Origin: Epichloe hybrida
Taxonomy: Eukaryota; Ascomycota; Sordariomycetes; Hypocreales; Clavicipitaceae
Assembly: GCA_019022495.1 (NCBI GenBank)
Contig: JAFEKR010000027.1
Coordinates: forward strand, 781,501 to 845,500
DNA: 64,000 nucleotides
Direction: 5' to 3'
Of the stretch, positions 47,851 to 58,143 are shown piece by piece. Both the position numbers and the translations under genes were made by a program. Every line of letters starts with the position of its first letter. The stretch's first letter is position 1. A model generated the notes under the pieces. That model was not told the DNA's origin, ran no database searches, and worked only from the letters and a program-made list of their open reading frames with translations.

Positions 47851-49353
47851 TTAGTTCCCTTGCACACCTACAGCGAACGCACTGCCCAGCATGATGGCCG
47901 GCTCATCGATGCTATGGTGCTCATAGCTACGCACTCGTTCGTCAGTCACACTATGCTGAACCTCGACACGCATTGTCCACGCCAAGGGGGATCAACCTAC
48001 CTTAGAGTGCCCACGCCACCTGCCTCGAGGAGGAACGCCGGCCCATCCTGCAGAGACTTGCCGGCCCAGCGCAAGGCCAGAGCACGAAGAATGTGGCCGT
48101 GGGCAACGATGAGCACGTCTCCATGCACATGCCCGGCCTCGGACTTGGCCAACACTGGCTCATGCCACTTTTGGCGTATTTCCGTGATGAGGCGGTCGAG
48201 TCTCGCGGTGATTTGATCGGGGCTCCTGCGTAGACAAAGATGATGCGTTTCAGCTGTGTACGGCACATAAAAAAAAGATGTGGGTTATTGGCATTGGTCA
48301 CTCACTCGCCGCCGGGACATCCGTCCCTCCAGATATCCCAGGTGCCCTCGATGCCCGCATCGGCTCTGATTCTGCGGATCTCGGGGGACGTGATTCCCTC
48401 GTACTCGCCGTAATCCCATTCCCTCACATCCTCCGTCACTTGGACCCCGGCGCGGCACTGCTGGCGACTCGGCTCACTCGCGCCGTGCGCTCTCCACGGC
48501 AGGTCCCCCGAAATACCCAGATTCATCAGCTCGAATGTCCGCTGGGCACGTTTTCTCGGCGACACGTATCTGCAATGCGGTTTTTCACTGCCGGTCAGCT
48601 TCTGACCAACAACCCCATGGTTCGGTACGCATCAGGAGGCGAGGCTTGATAATAATGGGGGGAAATAGGTTGGGAATGTAGGTCGAACGGGGGAGTCAAT
48701 GGCATCATTTCCTCATCATGTTTCTGGATTGGGGGCGGATAGACACCACCCCGGTCAGTGCAAATACATGTACATACATGTACATATGCACCAGCTGTGT
48801 ATGCACTTCGGTCCCGTTATTGGAGGGGGGTGGGGGCGTGCGCATAACAGAGTTGCATCGCATATCCGCCTGCGCGGCCGTCCCCGGCAAAGGCTGGAAA
48901 CGTGGTTGGAGCAAAGGGGCTTGAAAGGGTTGAAAGGGTTGAAAGGGGGTGGTATCCCGCTCTCATGCCCATGCCCCGGGTTGCTTGTTTGTAATGTATA
49001 CATACAAGCCACCATGACCATGGTCGCAGTTTCGTAGCGACGCGATGCGTTTCCCCCCCCCCCCCGTCTTTCAAACCCCGTCCGAGGTATCAAGTTGCGG
49101 GAAAGTCAAGTTGTTGGGCACAGGTCAGGGCTTGGGAAAGTGAGTGCATAGTCTGAAACTACGCGGTAACATACATGTGGGCTAATTTGTGCGGGACAAT
49201 AAGCCGGTCGTCCCCGACGAGAGCCTGTCCAGTTGCGCGCACTCTCTTTTCCCCGTCGGCCGTGAGGGGAATATCGGTACGGCCGGTGTGCTTGCCGCTC
49301 AGCGACCACTCTGTCTCGCCGTGACGGACGAGAAAGAGACGAGGCGTCGCCAT
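47851..49353 (-). CDS. SHB17: Sedoheptulose-1,7-bisphosphatase, histidine phosphatase family
   Basis: It resembles yeast Shb17, a phosphoglycerate-mutase-fold phosphatase. That enzyme hydrolyses sedoheptulose 1,7-bisphosphate and so feeds ribose-5-phosphate synthesis through the non-oxidative pentose pathway. The exons 49353-49175, 48569-48306, 48225-48001 and 47926-47851 give 247 residues. The catalytic histidine lies in [20 protein letters not shown]. The [12 protein letters not shown] arginine region and [12 protein letters not shown] follow. The second histidine is in [17 protein letters not shown]. The C-terminal [17 protein letters not shown] is typical of the family. Introns are 605, 80 and 74 nt; the first is unusually long and is tiled by simple repeats (CATACATGTA words and a GTTGAAAGG repeat). 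The start is the ATG at 49353. Confidence 0.92.
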
Positions 49354-49450
49354 CGGGGGTTTCTCCGTCACCGATTTATCGGGTGTTGAGGGTGGCGCGT
49401 CCTGCTGCTGCCTAGAGAACGAGTTGCAGACCAGAAGAACAAGTTTGCGA

Positions 49451-49513
49451 GGAATGAAGAATGAAGAATGAAGAAGGAACAAGGAACAAGGAACAATGAA
49501 CAATGAACAATGA
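49451..49513. repeat. GAATGAA / GGAACAA tandem repeat
   Basis: Three degenerating 7-bp unit families follow one another (GAATGAA, GGAACAA, CAATGAA). Confidence 0.9.
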
Positions 49514-49791
49514 AGAGGGGCAAAACGGACGACGAGGGGTGGAGGGGTACATACATACATTGTAGACGGCAAACGGAGCAGCATCTTCGAGCGGCTAAGA
49601 CGTCATCGTCACCGAATCGCAGCAAATTGTACATCTCACGTCCATTTTTGAAACACGACGGCAGCAGAGCCATATATACTCACACTGCAAAGCCGCATCC
49701 CGTCGAGCGCTTTTTCCGTTTCATCTCTGCAATCGCGCGGCCTGTCACAATCCACGTTTGACCCCTTCCACCCAAGATTCGCCCCATCCCC

Positions 49792-49842
49792 ACCAAGGCA
49801 CACCAAGGCACACCAAGGCACACAAAGGCACACAAAGGCACA
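49792..49842. repeat. CAAGGCACAC decamer repeat
   Basis: Five tandem 10-bp units. Two carry an AAAGGCACAC variant. Confidence 0.95.
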
Positions 49843-50119
49843 TCACAAGAGAATAAATAATACATCTTCCCATCAACGATGAAGCCTTGCCCTCAGTGGA
49901 CCTGGCATTGGGCCGTTTTCCCACCACCCCAATCCATCTTTATCGCTTCAACTTCCATTCGTCCTTGATCCTACATACATAACAAAAAGAACTCGCCGCA
50001 CGCGCAAAACGTTCCACCACCTCTCCACCCCGCCCCGCCTCGCCCCAAGAAAAAAAGGAAAAAAAAAAAGAAAAAGAAATACCTTGATTAGTCACGACCC
50101 CTTGGCCTTCAACCCCGTC

Positions 50120-50455
50120 ATGACCTCGACGTCTTCGCGTCACGACTACATCGACACCTGCGTCGAGACCGTAATCGAGCTGTCCACATTGACCCGCCGG
50201 CACTGCCCAAGCAGACAACGACCTTCAGCACCGCTGCCCCTCCCATCACCTCGTCGTCGACACAGCTCCTCCGCAACATCGAGATCTCCGTCGCCCCGAC
50301 GTCCCCGCGCCGAATCCCTCTTCAACCCCCAGTCGGTATCCGCGCTCTGGCCGCAGTCTGACTCTGACTCGTCAACCGGCGCGCATACCGCTCCGCGCAT
50401 GACGCCAGCTCAGCGGCAGCAGACAGCGGAGCAAATCTGGCGAGAATTCTGGTAA
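50120..50455 (+). CDS. Small Ser/Arg/Pro-rich protein of unknown function
   Basis: An intron-less frame of 111 residues starts at ATG 50120 (MTSTSSRHDYIDTCVETVIE) and ends QRQQTAEQIWREFW. The ends look like real helical segments and the middle is a Ser/Pro/Arg-rich stretch (SPRRRHSSSATSRSPSPRR). I do not recognise a family. The tail reads like a conserved C-terminus, which favours a real gene over a chance frame. It may be transcribed with the next small gene, 64 nt downstream. Confidence 0.45.
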   Translation: MTSTSSRHDYIDTCVETVIELSTLTRRHCPSRQRPSAPLPLPSPRRRHSSSATSRSPSPRRPRAESLFNPQSVSALWPQSDSDSSTGAHTAPRMTPAQRQQTAEQIWREFW

Positions 50456-50519
50456 CCGCCCTTGATTCGGGACGGATCTTCAACAGAGAGAAAGAGAGAA
50501 AGAGAGAGAGAGAGATAGA

Positions 50520-50880
50520 ATGGCATACCAGTGGACAAGGCAAGAGAAATTGAAGCGAGGCGTGTGGTCCGCCGCAGTAGCTGCTGTCATTTGCGTCGGC
50601 GCCATCACGGGGGCACAGTTGAAAACGGATAATCAAAAGGCAGAGGTTCGTCTTGCGAGCAGAAAACCATGTCTTTGGGCACTGTGTCGCAGAATACAGA
50701 ATAATATTGACAGCTAGGAAACAGGCCATCAAGCGGTTCAGAACGACGTCGGCGGCGGATCAAGTCGCCATTTTGGAAGTGCAAAAGGATCATTTGCTAC
50801 AGCAAAAGGCAGGGTTGGAACGGAAGCTTGACTTGTTCAGAGAGCGTGTGCAAGAGCGCCGAGGGGGAGGTGAAAAGTGA
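50520..50880 (+). CDS. Small single-pass membrane protein with coiled-coil tail
   Basis: The N-terminus MAYQWTRQEKLKRGVWSAAV leads into one hydrophobic helix (AAVAAVICVGAITGA) and then LKTDNQK. A second coding segment, in another frame, reads RKQAIKRFRTTSAADQVAIL, then QKDHLLQQKAGLERKLDLF, a charged coiled coil ending at TGA 50878-50880. An intron with donor GAG|GTTCGT (50646) and acceptor near GACAG or GCTAG (50712-50716) would join them, but the phases do not match. Either the true junction is non-obvious or there is a 1-nt indel. A small membrane-anchored assembly-type factor is possible, but no family is recognised. Confidence 0.55.
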
Positions 50881-51257
50881 TGCAAGGATGAGCGGGACCT
50901 TGTTGATGGTGGTACGGGATGAGGCAGAAAGGATTGCTGATGCCTGCCTGTTGGGAAACAACGAAATGAGGCATAACTAGCGTTTTTTTTTGAGCACGAG
51001 AGATACCCGATAGCATGTTCAATATTCATGTGCTCAATGCACTTGTCAGTATTTCTTTTTTGGGCCAACTGTTTGGCTTTTTTCACCCCTTCCCGCACTT
51101 GTTCTCATGCACCTGGATAGGTCTACCTTCGACAAATGCTATAACAGCACACCACCCATGCAATTCTTCCGCCCATGTGGTGTTTTTGCTCAGTCAAATC
51201 CATCAAATCAACAAGTTCCGTCTAATTCGGTCGAGCAGATATCATGTACCCTTGTGC
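50881..51257. other. Intergenic between convergent small gene and UBP6
   Basis: 377 bp of 3' flanking sequence on both sides. No gene is seen. Confidence 0.6.
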
Positions 51258-53024
51258 TTACTCAATAGAACCATCGGATGAAGGGAGCGGGATAGCCTTG
51301 TAGAGCAGAATCAATGCCGAATGTGATTCACCACCACCGGCCAATGCCTCAACCTTGTCCACGGTAACTTCTGTCACTTTGTCGTCGTTGAACCACCACC
51401 ACTTGCCATCCTCCTCTTCCTTCTTTCCCGTCTTGGGGTCCACGGGCGCCGTCTTCTTGACGTAAGCAGTGTAGTGACCGCTGTCGGCGCTGGCGCCCTG
51501 GTGTGTCACCACGCCGCGGAGCTCATATAGACCAGACTGGTTTGCTCCGTCATCTTTTCGGAGGACAGGGTCAATCAGGGAGTTTAATTCCTTCTTGGCG
51601 GCTAGAAGAGCTGCGTCCTTCTCGGCATCGATCTCGGCATCCGTCTTAAAGGTCTCGCCCATCAAAGTGTCCCCATCTGTCGATGTCACGGGTTTCTTGC
51701 CCTTCTTTTCCGCTTGCTTCTCCTTGTCTCTTATTTCCTTCTCCGAGGGCAAGCCAGCGCCACCGGCGATATCACCAACATCGTGGTCACGGTTCTTCTT
51801 GCGGCGTTTTCGGGCCCGTTCAATATCCTCCTCGTCCTTCCTAATCTCCCGTACCTTGTCGCGGACGGGTACCAAAGCTTTCTTCAGCTCATCTGAGCAA
51901 AATTCGACAATGTCCAGTTCCTGGGGGAAGGTGACTTTCCGCATAATTTTGGCCTTCTTCTGCGACTCTCGTTTCCAAAAAAAAACGTACAAAGTGAACA
52001 GTGAGATACTTGGGGGCCCGAGAAATCTTCGACGTCTTGGTGTAGGTAGCATCGCGATCCAATACGTCCGACTTTTTTTCCAACTTCTCGCTTAGAGCGG
52101 CCAGGATACCATCTCGAAGGTGATTTGTGGTGGCATCAATGTGGCAACTCAGTTTGCTAAACTGATGCTTGGACTTGACAACCTGCTCCCCGCCCTTACG
52201 AGCTTCTTCTTCGTCGCACTCCAGAGTTGAAGTAAATTCTCCGGCCATGTACTTGTCGACAAACGACATCTCCGGGGCGTCCCCCTGGCCCTTGATCAAT
52301 ACTTTCTGGCTGAGCTGCTGGACGATTTGTGACCACGCCTCCTCGGCATCCTGTTGGGCATAACCATTGTTGGATTTGGCCTTTTCGGCAAATTGCGGGA
52401 AAACAAATCGTAGAGCATTGAGGAAGTTGATGGGTTGGAAAGCGTCCTGAGTCTCACCCATCATCTTATACAAATTCGAAAGTTGCGAGGCCAGGTCCAT
52501 TGGCGAACCAGCCATAAGACCAGATGGACCTGATTTATACTCCTGAAGAGAAGTTTGCAGCTCGGGAATCGACCGCAGCGTTTGGAGCGTTGAGTTCAAG
52601 TAGCAAGTGTTTCCCAGGTTGACCAAGCCAGCAGGCGTAGCACCGACTTGCTGAGCCTGTTCCGCCTCAGTCATATCCTCAACGAACTTGATTTGAGCCT
52701 TTGGGCGGACAAGATCGCCACCCCCTCCAGGGGTGCCCATCATCATTATGACTTGGCCAGCCTTGAGGCCAAGCTTGCTCATGTCAGCATCATCTCTCAG
52801 CTGGCCACCTTTGATCAAGATCTTTTGTCGATCGGGTTCGACATTGGTCAGGCTAAAGAGCTGAAGTTTGAAGTCTTCACCGGTCGAGGAAGGTTCGATG
52901 TCCACGTCGTACTTTTTGCCCTGGTGTTTGACCGCGACTGGCAATTTGCCCATGTTAGCATCATTTTGCCACTGGCGATGAAGCTGTGAACGGAGGGGTA
53001 AATGATACCTTTCAGAGATGCCAT
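51258..53024 (-). pseudogene. UBP6: Proteasome-associated deubiquitinase Ubp6/USP14, with a 1-nt frameshift
   Basis: Ubp6 docks on the 26S proteasome through its ubiquitin-like domain and trims ubiquitin chains. Exon 1 is only 53024-53009 (MASLK), then a 71-nt intron, then 52937-51258. The ubiquitin-like domain starts VAVKHQGKKYDVDIE. The Cys box is GLVNLGNTCYLNSTLQTLR, and the His box GVVTHQGASADSGHYTAYVK precedes WWWFNDDKVTEV. The reading frame shifts inside a T9 run on the minus strand (51977-51985), at the conserved HFVRFF-WKRESQKKAKI. With one base fewer the gene would be 564 residues and otherwise intact; without that it stops shortly after. A homopolymer sequencing error is the simplest explanation, so the gene is probably functional. 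Confidence 0.9.
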
Positions 53025-54203
53025 GGCTGCACCTTGTATACAGTCAGGATCTGGAAGGGCACGCTCTAGACTCGCCGATGTTGTTCAAAGAAAGGACGGT
53101 TTCTGGACAAATGAAGACGCCAGGCATGAGCGATGAAAAGAATGCTTGGTGGTTTCGGCACGGAGAAGAGGTGACAGAAGGTGGAAGAAGATGGGCTAGT
53201 GCGTCACGGCGCTGGTACCTGATGCGCTGCCTGGGAAGCCACCGGGCGACGCCCCACCATCAACCCATCAACTTACGCAGAGCGAGCTTGGCAAATGCGG
53301 CCCTACATCTAACAGCTTGTCCAACTCGAAATGAAATACCACACCTCATCTCTCACTTTTTTCAACATGAAAATATTATGATGAATACCATGCTTGATAC
53401 CCTTAGTCTCCGTGCAGAGAACGTTGGCGTCGCCGCTTCGAATGAGCCAAATATATGTGCCAGCGAATCACAGGTCACCGGCTACCCTAAAGGAAGGCCG
53501 GATAGTCAAATGTAGCCGGAGAGACGAAACGTGCTCGGGAAAATACAGCACAAAATAACATGACAAAATGCTTCTGAGCCAGGTCAGTCATGTGAGTTTT
53601 GACCGATTTTGTCCAAGACTTGCTGCGTGGTGCCTAAGTCGAGCAAAAGGCGACCTTGCTGTCCTTGATATCACACATTGAACGACCCCTCTTGCGAATG
53701 CTAGCAATGTATTTATTGAAGAATGATCCCCATATCTGATCAAACAACGATAGCGTGAATTTAGAAGCCACTTTTTCAGACCCAGGTGATTTCAATGCAT
53801 GGCATGTCATGGCTCTGGTTGTGGGCCGACACCTACATTGGAGCAACCTTGATGCTGCACTCGAATTGGCCTATAGAAGCAGAATCACTTCTCCCCAAAG
53901 GATCCGCAAAGGGAAAGAAAGAGACGATTAATAAAGAACCGATTCCTGCCTTTGTTTATACGCGGGGCTTGGCTTGGTTGATGAGAGGAAGTCAACTCGT
54001 CGTTGTCCAAGGAGTATCACGTGAGGCTGGCTTGTTGGCGTGCCTCGTCACGGCCCCACGTAGCAACGTCAGACAAGGTCAAGCAAGACTCGATCGGAAG
54101 TCGAGACTCAAGAGACCCCGCTGAGGTAACCATCACCAGCAGCGTCACTGGCCGTGATCTATTTTGCATGCGCAACTAGGTCGGGCTCGTCTCTTCCCGC
54201 CAT
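53025..54203. other. Divergent promoter region UBP6/ARPC4
   Basis: About 1.2 kb. A 165-codon plus-strand frame (53018-53515) begins inside UBP6 exon 1 and has no recognisable features, so it is not called. No other gene is seen. Confidence 0.55.
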
Positions 54204-54951
54204 CATGGTAGGCAAACCCGGGAACAGTACCAATCGATATTGTGCAAATGTCTAATATTCCCCCCGTCCATAGTCTCAATCTCTGCGGCCATATCTGCAG
54301 TGCGTGCGTAGCAGCTTGACTGCTGCCCTCACGCTCTCCAATTTCGCATCACAGACTGCCGAGCGACACAATGTGCCCGAGATCGAAGCCCAGACGTCGC
54401 CAGAGGTTCTTCTCACTCCGTTGACGATTGCACGAAACGAGAACGAGCGAGTCCTTATCGAGCCGAGTATCAACTCCATCCGAATTAGTATCAAGATCAA
54501 GCAAGCAGACGAGATTGAAAGCATCCTGGTCCACAAGTTTACGAGGTTCTTGACACAAAGAGCCGAGTCGTTTTTTATCTTGCGAAGAAAGCCAATAAAG
54601 GTTTGTCCCGCACTCGAAATGGAACCCAGAAATTGCATTGGAACAGATCTGACAACTCGTCTAGGGATACGATATTTCGTTCTTAATCACGAACTTTCAC
54701 ACGGATGAGATGTTAAAGCATAAGCTTGTCGACTTTATCATTCAATTCATGGAAGACGTTGACAAGGAAATATCTGAAATGAAGCTCTTCGTACGTTCCG
54801 CGCAGTATCTGCTCCTACCAACACACAAGACTGACAGTTCACAGTTGAACGCGAGAGCACGATTCGTGGCTGAGTCATTCTTGACGCCGGTACGTTGACT
54901 ACGTTGCAAAGAACTCTGTTCAATACTGACTCCTGGTGATAGTTCGATTAA
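54204..54951 (+). CDS. ARC19: Arp2/3 complex subunit 4 (ARPC4, p20)
   Basis: This core scaffold subunit of the Arp2/3 complex nucleates branched actin at endocytic patches and hyphal tips. Five exons give 169 residues, the family's usual length: 54204-54206, 54274-54600, 54665-54790, 54845-54889 and 54943-54951. Exon 1 is the start codon alone, and exon 5 encodes only Phe-Asp and the stop. The sequence is highly conserved: [115 protein letters not shown]. All phases are 0. Las17-binding LSB5 in the same window works in the same actin pathway, but the distance suggests no direct linkage. Confidence 0.97.
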
Positions 54952-56030
54952 ATGTTAATGGGGACAGAAAACATGCTAGCTTTAAGTTATGGCGAATTGG
55001 AACTCAATACTTGTACAACGCATCACACGTCTCGCTTGGGGAAAACGAACGCCGACGCGGATGAAGTACCGGGGAGACGTGCTCACACACGAAGGCAAAC
55101 TCGATGATTAGTTATGAAGCTACCATGGTAGCAGAAATGAAAACAAATTTCACTCACCAAAGGTCGATCCCATTTCAGTGGCATGCTACCAAACGTTCTT
55201 ACTATCAGGCACCTCTTCTTTCTCACATCGATTCGAGGCGAGAACGAAGGCGAGAACGAATTCAAAACCAATTGTTTGCATCAATAGAGGGTCGATACTG
55301 CGATTGCGTACCCATTCTGATGACAATTATAAGACCGCACATCCATGATCTTTTCCAACTTGGTGTGTTTGCTCTTCCAAACTGACCGGAAGCTCACCTG
55401 GCGATCCGCAGCTGTGGGCAGCTGCTAGACGTCAATAACACCTGGGCGAGCCTTTTCTCCACTTCTACTGCGAATGGCCGCGTTCGAATGGCGGAGATTG
55501 AAAGCAAGCATGATCCCGTTCACTTTCTCCTGAGTTCCATGAGCAGCAGTAGTGAATTTGTCTGTTTTGGTGTGCCGATTTGAGGCAGGTCTCGGTTTTT
55601 GTTTTGATCGCGCTTACGTTTCTCTACACATCGAATTCGCTCTTTTTGAAGCCGGTGTCTTCTTTGAGGTCGTTGGCATAATCACCCCATCTCTCACATT
55701 TACTGGTGCAGAAGAGTCACTTGCTATTCAAACAGTGACGGAGATACCGCGCGGTCAAGGTGAGAAGCCTCTGTTCACACGGCAACTTGCGAGCGACTGA
55801 ACGTTGTCGTTATTTATGCCACGAGTTAGGCGTTCAGTTCTGTCATCTATACTAAATTTCCCCCGCCAGGCTCCTACCTACACTGGGAATGAGACGAAAT
55901 CGTTAAATCCTCAACTCACGAATAATCACTGCCGTCAAGTTTTCGCTGTCCCCAAAATTACAGAAGCTTAGACTGCCTGCTTTCCTTCAACAATCTATTA
56001 ACCCGTTGTCATCGCGAACCTGCATCCGTC
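54952..56030. other. Intergenic ARPC4 to RRM gene
   Basis: About 1.1 kb. An 82-codon frame at 55552-55800 has no ATG-supported start or family resemblance. It presumably holds the promoter of the RRM gene. Confidence 0.55.
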
Positions 56031-58143
56031 ATGAGCACTTTCACTTCCTTAGACCCTCACTCTGCTGCGTGGGTTCCTAATGGTACTAATGGATCTAGCA
56101 CGACAAGCGAGGTGAGCATGTGGTGGTACCAGCCTCGGGTTTGCCTGCCTTTGACTGACGCAAAGTAAAATTTTGCAGCAATCAAGCGAGTCTAGTGGCC
56201 AAGATGCCAGCGGCTATAGCGTCTCTGACAATACGCGCTCGACTACTACTAGCTTCACGGGATCAATAGACGATTCAGTTGCTTTAAATTTGTTATCCCA
56301 GGCACTACGCCAAGGCGCAAAGGTTCAAGAATGGGTTTCCTAGGATGGAGCCAAACCTCACGTTGCCGAGGCCTTAACGCATACAATTAAGGGTACAGCA
56401 CCTTACATGTCCGATAATATCCCATTCTTAACTACTGGTATAGGCTTGCCAGGAAGTCAGTCCCATCAATCCGTTGCCACTCTTTCGAGCCCCGTTACGC
56501 ATGGGAGAGCTGAGAGTATCAACTATGGCAGTGGTGGCCTGATGAGTCCGGACCACAGGAGACTCGGAACCTTTACCGAGCCGCGAAACTATGCTCCGCG
56601 GACATCTGGTCGGCCTCTTACAGTTTCTAACGAGCCTCCTCCAAAATTTGACCTCAGCGGGGCAGTGGCTATTCAGACCCAACCTGCCGAACAGTCCGTC
56701 CAAAACTCCGTGGTCCCCCATGTGGGACACTTCTACTCGCAATCTCAAGGCCAGCTTCAGGATTTACGTTCGAACCATCTGAGTCTACTAACGGCGACAG
56801 TAAGCGGGCTACCCACACTGCAGGCTGCCCTTCAGCCAGAAAACTTCCCATTTTTGGAAGGAGCCCGACAAGCCGTGGCGGTAAACCATGGCGTCGTGAA
56901 GCTACGAAACGTAAGTTCTATGCATTTTACATAATATGACTAATGAAGGATGCTAATAAGGGACGTAAGATTCCCTTCGCTACGAAAAGATCGGAAGTAA
57001 TTGCTTTCCTGGGCCGCAACTCCAAAATTTTGAATGACTCTGATGAGCCTGTACACATCATTATGGAACGGGTCACCAGCAAGACGATGGATGCGTACGT
57101 CGAGTTTGTAAGTCTTGATGATGCCAACAAAGCCGTCGAGAAACACCATCAGCACATTCTGAATGGGCGAGTAAGTCGACTTGGCGATCGCCCCGTGGAC
57201 GTGGAGCTCTCTAGCCAGGAGAGCTTAATGAGAGATCTGTTTCCCCTAGCCAGAGGCATTGTGTGGAATGGGGTGACGCCCCAATTCAAGCCGTTCAGCC
57301 ATAATGAGCCCTGGGAGAACTTCAAAGGGTTCGTCTCGGAGGAGGAAATGGTGATGCTGGTGAAGCACGTCGAGGTTCCTCACCGCGTGAGTCTTGTTCA
57401 TTGTCCCTACTCCTCTGACGTCAAGTTAACCCAAGGTGGCAGTCTCCATTCTCCAAGGATTGCCCTCAGCGACCTTACGAGTGTCTGATCAGCACTCTGA
57501 AGAAGTTTCCCTGGTATGCCACTGATCGGATTACCATCGGCCAGCGGCGTGCAGCTTTCAAGGCAACCTGTGAGCTTCTTCGGCTCCTTGCACGAAGTAT
57601 CCAGAAGCAGGATGATCCCGTCAACCTCAACAACCAGCTTCAACGTCGACTGGTCAATGCTGCCATGAAGTGTCCCGGCTTTACACCACTGATGAAGGAC
57701 GACATTGCTTGCATAGCAGGCTTGTCCGACGTGGACGAGCGCGCGTTCAACCAGCCACGCTTCGCGAGCTGCTGGCGCCACCAGTACAGTATCAGCCCTA
57801 AGCCGGGCATCTCTTTCGATGTCCTCGAGGTGAGTTTTTTTTTCCGTGTGCACACGTACATGACCATCACGATGTGCATATTTGAGCGTTAATTCATCTT
57901 TGATAGTGGTACATTTCCATTATTCGCGAACAGACGCAACGCGACATGGTGAATCGCCAACACTCTGAGCGCACCATCTTGCAAGAAAAGAGCATGGAAA
58001 CAGACATGTACTGGGGCTATTTCTGGGCCGAGCTTGGCTATTCATTTGGGCCTGCTTTCGATCAGATGACTTTGTCTCAGGCTGCCCACGCCGAGTTTTC
58101 TGCCGTTGAGCGCATCCTCGCACGTGCTTTACCTTCTTGCTGA
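56031..58143 (+). CDS. RRM-type RNA-binding protein with an in-frame UAG
   Basis: The predicted RNA-binding protein has five exons: 56031-56111, 56179-56910, 56970-57386, 57443-57829 and 57907-58143. Together they make 617 codons plus stop, with all phases closing. The first 290 residues are Ser/Thr-rich and probably disordered. An RRM-like domain follows (IPFATKRSEVIAFLGRNSKI, VHIIMERVTSKTMDAYVEFV with an RNP1-like DAYVEF). A conserved C-terminal helical region comes next (YECLISTLKKFPWYATDRIT, ELGYSFGPAFDQMTLSQAAH). The frame is broken once, by TAG at 56341-56343, between VQEWVS and DGAKPHVAE. Clearly coding sequence lies on both sides. This could be an edited stop (UAG to UGG, Trp), a 48-nt intron, a sequencing error or a nonsense allele. 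The start is the ATG at 56031. Confidence 0.82.

Larger units (their letters stand above)
49354..50119. other. Divergent promoter region SHB17 / small plus-strand gene
   Basis: Contains two tandem-repeat tracts: GAATGAA/GAACAA-type at about 49451-49513 and CAAGGCACAC-type at 49792-49842. No gene is seen. Confidence 0.6.

Noticed and set aside
53018..53515. 165-codon plus-strand frame overlapping the UBP6 start
   Set aside because: It overlaps UBP6 exon 1 on the opposite strand, has no recognisable motif and starts out of context. It is probably chance.
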